A stretch of DNA of 5,032 nucleotides from Candidatus Doudnabacteria bacterium. GTDB lineage: Bacteria; Patescibacteriota; Doudnabacteria; UBA920; O2-02-FULL-48-8. The position numbers and the translations under genes were made by a program. Below the pieces are notes generated by a model. That model had not been told where the DNA came from, did not search any database, and saw only the letters and a list, made by a program, of their open reading frames with translations. The stretch is from NCBI GenBank assembly GCA_016198045.1, contig JACQJI010000039.1, positions 1-5,032 of the forward strand, in the 5' to 3' direction. Numbering within the stretch: position 1 is the first letter of the stretch; every line of letters begins with the position of its first letter. Positions 1-4,928 of this stretch are shown in pieces.

Positions 1-17
1 AATTATAGCTTTAATCT

Positions 18-58
18 AAAAAAAATAAAAACGAGGAAAAACGCTCTCTCCTCGTTTT
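18..58 (-). terminator. Rho-independent terminator ending the minus-strand operon
   Basis: A 10-bp perfect stem pairs 28-37 with 49-58 around an 11-nt loop (38-48). Read on the minus strand, the stem is followed at once by a U-rich tract made of five Us, one A and eight Us (31 down to 18). It begins 10 nt after the TAG stop of the cupredoxin gene. The layout (stem with a GC-containing core, then a long T run) is a textbook intrinsic terminator for leftward transcription. On the plus strand the stem is followed by only four Ts, so it should be poor in that direction. This fixes the 3' end of the transcription unit. Confidence 0.9.
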
Positions 59-68
59 GCATCTATAT

Positions 69-449
69 CTATTCAACCACTGTAATCGTGCCGCCGCGGG
101 CGGGATTTAAATGGTCGTGGAATTTCCATTTTCCCACTCTGTCAAAAGTGAATGACCAGGACGCCCCGGCAACCACCGGCTGTTTGGGATCAAATTCGGG
201 ATAATCGGTATGAGTGGGGTGCGAGGCAGACGCCGGCCATCTCGGCTTGATATCTTGATTCAAGAAAGTCACAGTCGTGCCTTTTTTTATTGTTATGTCG
301 CTTGGCTCAAAGCCGCTTGCGGTCATGACAATTTGCGTGGTTTCAATCCCGGAAACCTCGCCGACCGATTCAGTTTGAGAAATTTTCTGGTTACAGGCCG
401 CTCCCACAAACAGTAAGCTCAAGATTAGAAAAAAAGTTTTTATTCTCAT
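69..449 (-). CDS. Cupredoxin-like lipoprotein lacking the blue-copper cysteine
   Basis: The 126-aa protein has a short basic start (MRIK), a hydrophobic stretch at about 6-18 and Cys19 in VGAAC, which looks like a lipoprotein signal peptide, although Gly at -3 is not the usual residue. After a polar linker (20-38), residues 39-126 fit a cupredoxin fold: GFEPSDITIKKGTTVTFLNQD (46-66, typical first sheet), a GASWSFTF strand (95-102) and GKWKFHDHLNPARGGTITV near the end. In a type 1 copper protein the last loop reads YxCxxHxxM. Here the Cys position is His111, followed by Asp112 and His113, and no Met ligand follows. The usual first His position (after NxD) appears to be Trp71, while His77 and His80 lie in a SHPTH loop. 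A normal blue-copper site is therefore unlikely, but a His-only metal site (77/80/111/113) is possible. The gene overlaps the end of gdhA by 4 bp (ATGA), and AAGGGA at 458-463, inside the last gdhA codons, can serve as its ribosome binding site. It is the last gene of the operon. Fold assignment is firm; function is unknown. Confidence 0.88.
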   Translation of the reverse strand: MRIKTFFLILSLLFVGAACNQKISQTESVGEVSGIETTQIVMTASGFEPSDITIKKGTTVTFLNQDIKPRWPASASHPTHTDYPEFDPKQPVVAGASWSFTFDRVGKWKFHDHLNPARGGTITVVE

Positions 450-1684
450 AGTCCTCTTCCCTTAATCGCTTCGGCAATGCGTGTAAGCGCCAGCACATAT
501 GCCGCAGTTCTCAAATCTTTGCCGTATGCTTTCTGAGTATTCCAAACGTTCTGCCAAGCCTCAAGCATATATTTCTGCAGGCGTTTGAGCACTTCCTGCT
601 TGCTTAAATAATAACCGGACCGGTTCTGCGACCACTCCAGAAACGAACTGGCTACCCCGCCGGCGTTAGAGAGTACGTCTGGTACTACCAAAATTTTTCG
701 TTTCCACAAAATAGGGTCAGCATCGGGAGTGGTGGGGCCGTTAGCCATTTCAATTATGGATTTGGCTTTGATTTTGCGGGCATTCTTCTCGTGAATCTGG
801 TTTTCTAAAGCTGCCGGCACCAAAACATCCACCGGCAATTCGAGCAGTTTTTCGTTGGTGATTTCAGCCGTGCCTGGATAACCTTTCAGCTGGCCCATTT
901 GCTTCTTCCACTCTGCAACTTTGGCAATGTCCAATCCGCGAGCTGAATAAATCCCGCCTTTGGAGTCAGACAGAACCACGACTTTGAATTTATTCCTGCT
1001 GGCAAACAGCGCGAAGTAGTGCCCGACATTGCCAAAGCCTTGGACCGCCACCGTTGCATTTTTTTTCAGTTTCAACTCTTGGGCCGCCAGTTTGAGCACT
1101 TCCACGCCGGAAAAACCAGTGGCTTCTTCGCGGCCTTCCGAGCCACCCAAACTCAAAGGTTTGCCAGTGATGACTGCCGGCGTGAATTTGCCGGCAATTT
1201 TCGAATACTCATCCACCATCCAGGCCATAATTTCCGGATCAGTGTTGACGTCCGGAGCCGGCACGTCGGTTTCTGGCCCGATGTTGTGCGCGATCCGTTC
1301 GATAAATTTCCGCGACAATCTTTCCAATTCGCCTTTGGATAATTTTTTGGGATCAACCGTAATCCCGCCTTTGGCCCCGCCATAAGGGATGCCGATTACC
1401 GCGTTTTTGATGCACATCCAAAAAGCCAACGCTTTGACCTCGTCCCTATCCACCTGCGGATGGAAGCGCAGCCCGCCTTTGTACGGTCCGCGCGCGTCAT
1501 TGTACTGCACCCGAAAGCCTTCAAAAACTTTGATACTGCCGTCATCCATGCGCACTGGCATAGTTACGTCCAAAATCTTGTAAGGTTTCTTAAGAATAGC
1601 CAAAATATCAGGCTCAAGCTGCAAAACTTCTGCCGCGCGCGTAAGCTGCCGCATGGCGGAACGAAAAGGATTAATTTTTGGCAT
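446..1684 (-). CDS. gdhA: Glutamate dehydrogenase (Glu/Leu/Phe/Val dehydrogenase family)
   Basis: This 412-aa cytosolic enzyme should catalyse the reversible oxidative deamination of glutamate to 2-oxoglutarate and ammonia with NAD(P). The N-terminal domain carries the full active site: Lys69 in GPYKGGLRFHP, Lys93 in CIKNA, catalytic Lys105 in the family signature GIPYGGAKGGITVDP (98-112), and Asp145 in VPAPDVNTD. The 24/12/40 spacing of these residues matches Lys89, Lys113, Lys125 and Asp165 of the Clostridium symbiosum enzyme. The dinucleotide-binding domain has VAVQGFGNVG (212-221) and LSDSKGGIY (238-246), followed by EMANGPTTPDAD and VVPDVLSNAGGV. The length is typical of the short hexameric type (about 410-450 aa). 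NAD versus NADP preference cannot be read safely from the sequence. The ATG at 1684 gives the natural N-terminus, yet no good Shine-Dalgarno precedes it (AAGAATTT only), and a large AT-rich hairpin ends 12 nt upstream. The stop codon TGA overlaps the ATG of the cupredoxin gene. Leu or Phe dehydrogenase is a less likely alternative given the length and motifs. Confidence 0.96.
   Translation of the reverse strand: MPKINPFRSAMRQLTRAAEVLQLEPDILAILKKPYKILDVTMPVRMDDGSIKVFEGFRVQYNDARGPYKGGLRFHPQVDRDEVKALAFWMCIKNAVIGIPYGGAKGGITVDPKKLSKGELERLSRKFIERIAHNIGPETDVPAPDVNTDPEIMAWMVDEYSKIAGKFTPAVITGKPLSLGGSEGREEATGFSGVEVLKLAAQELKLKKNATVAVQGFGNVGHYFALFASRNKFKVVVLSDSKGGIYSARGLDIAKVAEWKKQMGQLKGYPGTAEITNEKLLELPVDVLVPAALENQIHEKNARKIKAKSIIEMANGPTTPDADPILWKRKILVVPDVLSNAGGVASSFLEWSQNRSGYYLSKQEVLKRLQKYMLEAWQNVWNTQKAYGKDLRTAAYVLALTRIAEAIKGRGL
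458..463 (-). promoter_or_regulatory. Ribosome binding site of the cupredoxin gene inside gdhA
   Basis: AAGGGA on the minus strand lies 8 nt before the ATG at 449, within the last codons of gdhA. With the ATGA stop/start overlap it implies translational coupling, so the lipoprotein is made mainly when gdhA is translated. A second purine run, AGAGGA at 452-457, is too close to the ATG to be the main site. Confidence 0.6.
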
Positions 1685-1696
1685 AAATTCTTAGCT

Positions 1697-1779
1697 GTTT
1701 TACTAATTACGAATGGTTACTAATATACTAATTGCCTAATTCTATTGGTATATTCGTACTGATTAGTAATTAGTAAAAC
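1697..1779. repeat. AT-rich dyad of eight TACNAAT heptads in the DUF3105-gdhA gap
   Basis: The gap between the DUF3105 gene and gdhA is almost filled by an 83-nt imperfect palindrome. Arms 1697-1734 and 1742-1779 match at 31 of 38 positions around a 7-nt centre (1735-1741), and the outer 14 bp of each arm match perfectly. Each arm holds four copies of the heptad TACNAAT: 1701-1707, 1708-1714, 1718-1724 and 1726-1732 on the plus strand, mirrored as ATTNGTA at 1769-1775, 1762-1768, 1752-1758 and 1744-1750. Heptad spacing (0, 3, 1 nt) is identical in both arms. All mismatches within heptads fall on the fourth base; the rest lie in the 3-nt spacer and at 1733. The dyad abuts the TAA stop of the upstream gene. 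No U tract follows on the minus strand, so it is not a classic terminator. It may be a palindromic repeat element, an mRNA-stabilising or attenuating hairpin, or a protein-binding site. Confidence 0.85.
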
Positions 1780-2280
1780 TTAGTCTACCTTCTCCGGCCC
1801 CTTGTCGTAGAACGCTTCAATGAATCTCAAGACCGACGCTTCCTCATATTGGTCAAACTCCTGCAATCGGCCCCAGGCTGCCAGCGCGATATTGGCATCG
1901 TTTTGGCTCCGCGGCTCCACCACTATTTTCCGATAGCGATGAGCCAGATCTTTGAGCAGTTCAACTTGGGCCGGATCCAATTCCGGTTTATATGACACCC
2001 AAATCCCGCCGTGCTCCAAATTATGGATTAAGACCTCATCCGGCTGGGTTTGGTCATAAATTCCCCAAGCCGCAGGCTTGGGATCATGGCAGCCAGAAGT
2101 CGGGGGATTGGAATTATAGGGTACTTCACCAACCGTGCATCCAGGCGTATGCTGCGCTCCCTGGATCTCAAAACCCTGCCCAGGCAAATTACCAGCTGGT
2201 TGATTTGACTGCTGGAACAGCAAAAAGCCAAGGCCTAAAACGGCGACCATGACGATAACAATGACGATGACAGTCTTCAT
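1780..2280 (-). CDS. Membrane-anchored DUF3105 family protein
   Basis: This 166-aa protein has one N-terminal hydrophobic helix (about 4-22, rich in Val and Ile, no lipobox Cys), then a Pro/Gly/Gln linker and a domain that is probably outside the membrane. The domain shows the pattern I recognise as DUF3105 (PF11303): YNSNPPTSGCHDPKPAAWGIY (55-75, family form YNSNPPTSGPH) and EVLIHNLEHGGIWVSYKP (82-99). Conserved His65, His86 and His90 with Glu89 could form a metal site, and Cys48 and Cys64 flank the NPPTSG motif and could form a disulfide. The biochemical role of the family is unknown to me. It follows the MerA-like gene by 24 bp, but that gap contains an extended -10 promoter, so it may be transcribed both by read-through and on its own. 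The ATG at 2280 is preceded by only a weak AGG. The codons for the hydrophobic helix form a repetitive ATCGTCATTGTTATC-like tract. Confidence 0.9.
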   Translation of the reverse strand: MKTVIVIVIVMVAVLGLGFLLFQQSNQPAGNLPGQGFEIQGAQHTPGCTVGEVPYNSNPPTSGCHDPKPAAWGIYDQTQPDEVLIHNLEHGGIWVSYKPELDPAQVELLKDLAHRYRKIVVEPRSQNDANIALAAWGRLQEFDQYEEASVLRFIEAFYDKGPEKVD

Positions 2281-2292
2281 AATAGCCTGATA

Positions 2293-2301
2293 ATTATATC
2301 A
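2293..2301 (-). promoter_or_regulatory. Extended -10 promoter for the DUF3105 gene
   Basis: The minus strand reads TGATATAAT here, an exact match to the extended -10 consensus TGnTATAAT, between the MerA-like stop and the DUF3105 start. The expected start of transcription, about 7 nt downstream near 2286, leaves only some 6 nt before the ATG at 2280, so the mRNA would be almost leaderless. No good -35 box sits at 17 nt, as is usual for extended -10 promoters. The region is AT-rich, so a chance match is possible. Confidence 0.5.
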
Positions 2302-2304
2302 TAT

Positions 2305-3711
2305 TCAAGGCTGAAATATCGGCAAACTTTTGTCAATGTTTAAAAGCAGCTTCTCAGTGACAAAGCTCACGGCCTCGGCCATGGTCGGAAAAGCATGAAT
2401 CATTTCGCCCAATTTTTGCACAGGGACATTGGCAAACATGGCCAATGCTATTTCGTGAATAACTTCTCCAGCATCATCCCCGACCATATGCCCGCCCAAA
2501 ATTTGACCAGTTTTATTGTCCACCACTAGCTTAATAAAGCCTTCGGTTTCTCTGGTGGTTAAACCCCGGCCCATTACCTTTAAGGGATAAGAACTTGCAA
2601 TTATTTCATAGCCTTTTTCCATTGCTTCCTTCTCAGTCATTCCCACACTGCCGATTTCCGGATGAGTAAAAGTCGCCCTAGGCACCACGCGGTAGTCCGG
2701 CTTTTTCAGTTGCTCTAGATGAGTAAGATTCCAGCCAACAATATCGCCCTCGTAAGCTGCGACGTGGGTAAATAAATATCGCCCCGCGGCATCACCGGCT
2801 GCCCAAATATGCGGTTGGGTGGTTCTCAAATATTCGTCCAGAACCAATTTGCCGCGGTCATCCAGCTTAACTCCGGCTGCTGCCAAATTTAACTTTGAAA
2901 GATCAGGCCTTCTGCCAGGAGCCACCAAAATTTCATCAACAGTTATTTCTTGCTGGCCGTCTTTAACCTTCAAAGTAAGTTTTTTGCCTTCAGGAATTCT
3001 TTCTGCTTTCGCAACCTCCGTGTTCGTAAAAATTTTCACTCCTTGGGCGAGAAAAGATTCAGAAACGACTTTGGAAGTTTCTTCATCTTCCCGATCCAAA
3101 ATCCGCTCTCCTCTTTGGATAAGATAAACTTGCGTGTGCAAACGGGTAAACAATTGGGTATATTCGCTGCCCACGGCCCCGCCGCCAATAATCGCGATTC
3201 GTTTTGGTTGAACCTTAAGCATGCTCGCGGCGATGCTGTCAATAAAGCCGGTCTCAGCCAGTCCTTCAATCGGCGGGATAAACGGATCAGAACCCGTGGC
3301 AATCACAAATTGCTTGGCAGAATGTTTCTCGCCCGAAACCTCAATCGTGTGTTCGTCAACAAAGCTGGCTTCGCCAAAAATATATGCAACATCATTGCGC
3401 TTTAAAGCATTTTCCAATCTAGGGGAGCCAGTCAGCATTTGAATGATCGGATCTTTCGAAGAAACTATTTCTGGTAAGGTAGCATGCGCTTCCTTGACAT
3501 GCACGCCAAATTTTTCGGCGTTCTCCGCCAAATTCAAAACCTCGGCAGATCTAAGCATAGCCTTGGACGGCAAACAAGCATAATTAGGGCATTCCCCTCC
3601 CAGCTTATGTTTCTCAACCAAAGCCACGGTTAAATTGGCTTGCCTTGCTTTGAATGCCGCCACAAACCCAGCGCTGCCTCCCCCGATGACAATAAGATCG
3701 AATGATTTCAT
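2305..3711 (-). CDS. Mercuric reductase-like FAD/NAD(P) disulfide oxidoreductase
   Basis: This is a 468-aa flavoprotein of the class I pyridine nucleotide-disulfide oxidoreductase family, expected to be a cytosolic homodimer passing electrons from NAD(P)H via FAD to a Cys pair. In order: FAD-binding GGGSAG (10-15) with Glu33 in LVEK, redox-active CPNYAC (Cys41, Cys46) followed by LPSK, ATGSDPFIPP (138-147), NAD(P)-binding GGGAVGSE (176-183), second FAD motif AAGDAAG, and a C-terminal dimerisation domain. In lipoamide dehydrogenase the C-terminal motif HAHPTxxE supplies the catalytic His. Here it is HAFPTMAE (439-446), with Phe441 at that position, which argues against lipoamide or glutathione disulfide as substrate and fits the MerA-like group. 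However, there is no N-terminal HMA domain and no C-terminal vicinal Cys pair (the end is KSLPIFQP), both expected of many true MerA proteins. The reading frame extends upstream to an ATG at 3759, but ATG 3711 is preferred: AAGGAA (3719-3724) lies 7 nt upstream, the FAD motif then starts at residue 10, and the gap to the previous stop becomes 2 nt. The substrate is unknown. Confidence 0.93.
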   Translation of the reverse strand: MKSFDLIVIGGGSAGFVAAFKARQANLTVALVEKHKLGGECPNYACLPSKAMLRSAEVLNLAENAEKFGVHVKEAHATLPEIVSSKDPIIQMLTGSPRLENALKRNDVAYIFGEASFVDEHTIEVSGEKHSAKQFVIATGSDPFIPPIEGLAETGFIDSIAASMLKVQPKRIAIIGGGAVGSEYTQLFTRLHTQVYLIQRGERILDREDEETSKVVSESFLAQGVKIFTNTEVAKAERIPEGKKLTLKVKDGQQEITVDEILVAPGRRPDLSKLNLAAAGVKLDDRGKLVLDEYLRTTQPHIWAAGDAAGRYLFTHVAAYEGDIVGWNLTHLEQLKKPDYRVVPRATFTHPEIGSVGMTEKEAMEKGYEIIASSYPLKVMGRGLTTRETEGFIKLVVDNKTGQILGGHMVGDDAGEVIHEIALAMFANVPVQKLGEMIHAFPTMAEAVSFVTEKLLLNIDKSLPIFQP

Positions 3712-3713
3712 AG

Positions 3714-4313
3714 CTAATTTCCTTGCTCTCTTGCTGTTTTCAGCGCTTGAGCCCACCAAATAAGCTGATTTAAGAAAGCTTCAGCGCTTTTCGCAAACGG
3801 ATCAAGTGCTCCGTCTTGCAGACTGCCTTTTTCATCCAGCATATTCCAAGGGTTGGGAATGTGAATCGCACTGCGAATCGGGGCCATTTGCAGTTCAACC
3901 GCCACCCCGCGCAGATGCTCAACCGATCGAGCTCCGCCTACACTACCGTAAGCCACAAATCCGACTGCTTTTTTGTTCCATTCGGCGTAAACCGAATCCA
4001 GCGCGTTTTTAAGCACACCGGAAATGCCGTGATTGTACTCGGGTGCGACGATAATAAACGCATCGGCTTCTTTGATCTTGGCCGCCCATTTTCTGACAAT
4101 CTCCTCGGCATAGGCGCTGCCTTTGATCTGGCTCGGCGAGACCGGTTGATTATAGAACGGCAGTGGATAATCCCTCAGATCCAAAAGTTCGGCCTCGACC
4201 CCTGGTTTTTTCTTCGCCTCCTTAAGTATCCAAGCGCCGGGCTTATCACTGAACCGGTTCGGGCGCGTACTGCCCAATATAATCTTGATCCTGAGCTTGT
4301 TAGATGTTGGCAT
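3714..4313 (-). CDS. NADPH-dependent FMN reductase family protein
   Basis: This 199-aa flavodoxin-fold protein belongs to the FMN_red family (quinone, chromate, azo or flavin reductases such as ChrR/YieF and ArsH relatives). The phosphate-binding loop is GSTRPNRFSD (14-23). The family signature PEYNHGISGVLKNALD spans residues 91-106 and contacts the flavin ring. YGSVGGARSVEHLR follows further on as the third flavin loop. Length and motif order are normal and no membrane segment is seen, so it should be cytosolic. It likely reduces FMN-bound acceptors (quinones, metal oxyanions or free flavin) with NAD(P)H; the natural acceptor cannot be told from sequence. The gene starts 8 nt after the MerC-like stop and ends 2 nt before the MerA-like start, so the three are surely co-transcribed. 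The best Shine-Dalgarno, AAGAGGAG, sits inside the end of the upstream gene and is about 13 nt from the ATG, rather far; no better start codon is nearby. Confidence 0.94.
   Translation of the reverse strand: MPTSNKLRIKIILGSTRPNRFSDKPGAWILKEAKKKPGVEAELLDLRDYPLPFYNQPVSPSQIKGSAYAEEIVRKWAAKIKEADAFIIVAPEYNHGISGVLKNALDSVYAEWNKKAVGFVAYGSVGGARSVEHLRGVAVELQMAPIRSAIHIPNPWNMLDEKGSLQDGALDPFAKSAEAFLNQLIWWAQALKTAREQGN
3719..3724 (-). promoter_or_regulatory. Ribosome binding site deciding the MerA-like start
   Basis: AAGGAA on the minus strand lies 7 nt before ATG 3711, within the last codons of the FMN reductase gene. It supports 3711 as the true start over the in-frame ATG at 3759, whose 16 extra residues (MVGSSAENSKRARKLA) overlap the upstream gene and do not resemble an N-terminal extension of this family. 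Confidence 0.7.
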
Positions 4314-4321
4314 GATATTGC

Positions 4322-4708
4322 TTATACTCCTCTTGGATTAATTATTTGCGGTTTTCTGAATTGTCTTTTGTTGTAAATGACTGCAATCAATACTAACAAT
4401 GCACCCGGCCCCCAGATCGGCCATGCGCCCCAAGTGCTTAAGAATACGTAGCGCCCGACATAGAGCAGAGTTGCCCCCAGGGCAAGAAGTATGAGCGGCT
4501 TTGGATTTCTATGCGCTCGGTAATCAAGACTGAAACCCACTGCCCCAAGAGCAATGAAGCCAAAGGCAACCCATCGCCAGACTGGAATCAGCGCCCCTAA
4601 CCCCAAGTAGGTCAACAGCGAAGCCGAGCCGAGCCAGCAAAGCGGGCAGGCCCCGACTGCTCCGGCCCCCAGAATAGGAGCCAGTCGTGTCAATAATTTG
4701 TTTGTCAT
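4322..4708 (-). CDS. Four-helix membrane protein, MerC-like, with CPLC motif
   Basis: The 128-aa protein has four hydrophobic segments (about 12-35, 41-60, 71-90 and 96-112) and a basic C-terminal tail. In the first helix it carries Cys21-Pro-Leu-Cys24-Trp. MerC, the inner-membrane mercury uptake protein, also has four helices, a similar length and an essential Cys pair (Cys22, Cys25) in helix 1, so both topology and motif position agree. The presence of a MerA-like gene two genes downstream supports a metal- or thiol-related role. Still, overall sequence identity to MerC cannot be judged by eye, and a small integral membrane protein with CPxC could instead be a thiol redox carrier. No other Cys is present. 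The ATG at 4708 gives the basic MTNKLLTR start before helix 1; the preceding TGGAA is a weak Shine-Dalgarno. The stop lies 8 nt before the FMN reductase start. Confidence 0.8.
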   Translation of the reverse strand: MTNKLLTRLAPILGAGAVGACPLCWLGSASLLTYLGLGALIPVWRWVAFGFIALGAVGFSLDYRAHRNPKPLILLALGATLLYVGRYVFLSTWGAWPIWGPGALLVLIAVIYNKRQFRKPQIINPRGV

Positions 4709-4738
4709 ATAATTCCAGTTGATTGCTTGATTAATTCA

Positions 4739-4776
4739 CTGGGAAACCAGCGATAGACTCACTGGCTCCACGCTGG
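4739..4776. repeat. Short competing hairpins in the gap before the MerC-like gene
   Basis: The 74-bp gap holds several CTGG/CCAG words. CTGG-GAAA-CCAG (4739-4750) can form a 4-bp stem with a GNRA-type tetraloop on the plus strand, and CCAGCG (4747-4752) pairs with CGCTGG (4771-4776) across an 18-nt loop. TCACTGG also occurs twice (4736-4742, 4759-4765). The pairings share the CCAG at 4747-4750, so they are mutually exclusive. On the minus strand the longer stem is followed only by TTTCCC, so a strong terminator is unlikely; a weak attenuator or mRNA-processing site is possible. Confidence 0.35.
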
Positions 4777-4782
4777 ACTAAT

Positions 4783-4923
4783 TTAATGATCGTGGTCCGT
4801 ATGTTCATCGTGACCCATTTTATCCACTGCGTCTTTATGAGGCTGATCACCTTTTTTAGCTGCGTCCGCGGTGTGCGAATCCACATCTTCAACATCCAGG
4901 TTACAAACTGGGCAATGTGCCAT
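4783..4923 (-). CDS. Small CxxC and His-rich putative metal-binding peptide
   Basis: A 46-codon gene begins with ATG at 4923 and ends with TAA at 4783. It starts MAHCPVCNLDVED, giving a Cys4-x-x-Cys7 knuckle with His3, and ends MGHDEHTDHDH, a His/Asp-rich tail. There are seven His (3, 17, 29, 38, 41, 44, 46), two Cys and twelve acidic residues, with no signal peptide or membrane helix. The start has an outstanding Shine-Dalgarno, AAGGGGGTGA, which differs from the full anti-SD complement by a single G:U-compatible base. The CPVC start recalls the N-termini of YHS and rubredoxin/zinc-ribbon type metal sites, but the peptide holds only one Cys pair, so the His tail may complete the site or buffer metal. 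It lies directly upstream of the MerC-like gene, consistent with a role in metal binding or delivery. I do not recognise a named family. Confidence 0.82.
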   Translation of the reverse strand: MAHCPVCNLDVEDVDSHTADAAKKGDQPHKDAVDKMGHDEHTDHDH

Positions 4924-4928
4924 ATTTT

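Noticed and set aside
816..1723. Several plus-strand open frames opposite gdhA (for example 1019-1342, 1029-1385, 1460-1723)
   Set aside because: They are antisense shadows of a strongly conserved gene, lack ribosome binding sites and recognisable motifs.
1697..1779. CRISPR or tandem repeat array
   Set aside because: The heptads are far too short, are arranged as a mirrored dyad rather than direct repeats with unique spacers, and no cas gene is present.
1697..1779. Intrinsic terminator between DUF3105 and gdhA
   Set aside because: The stem is very AT-rich and no U tract follows on the minus strand; the next bases run into the gdhA leader.
2305..3711. Dihydrolipoamide dehydrogenase (lpd)
   Set aside because: The catalytic His before Pro in the C-terminal motif is Phe, and no 2-oxoacid dehydrogenase genes are nearby.
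3712..3759. Sixteen-residue N-terminal extension of the MerA-like protein (ATG at 3759)
   Set aside because: It overlaps the end of the FMN reductase gene and has no family resemblance; ATG 3711 has a proper Shine-Dalgarno and puts the FAD motif at residue 10.
3816..4376. 186-codon plus-strand open frame opposite the FMN reductase gene
   Set aside because: It lies antisense to a gene with clear family motifs, its product resembles no family I know, and it has no credible ribosome binding site.
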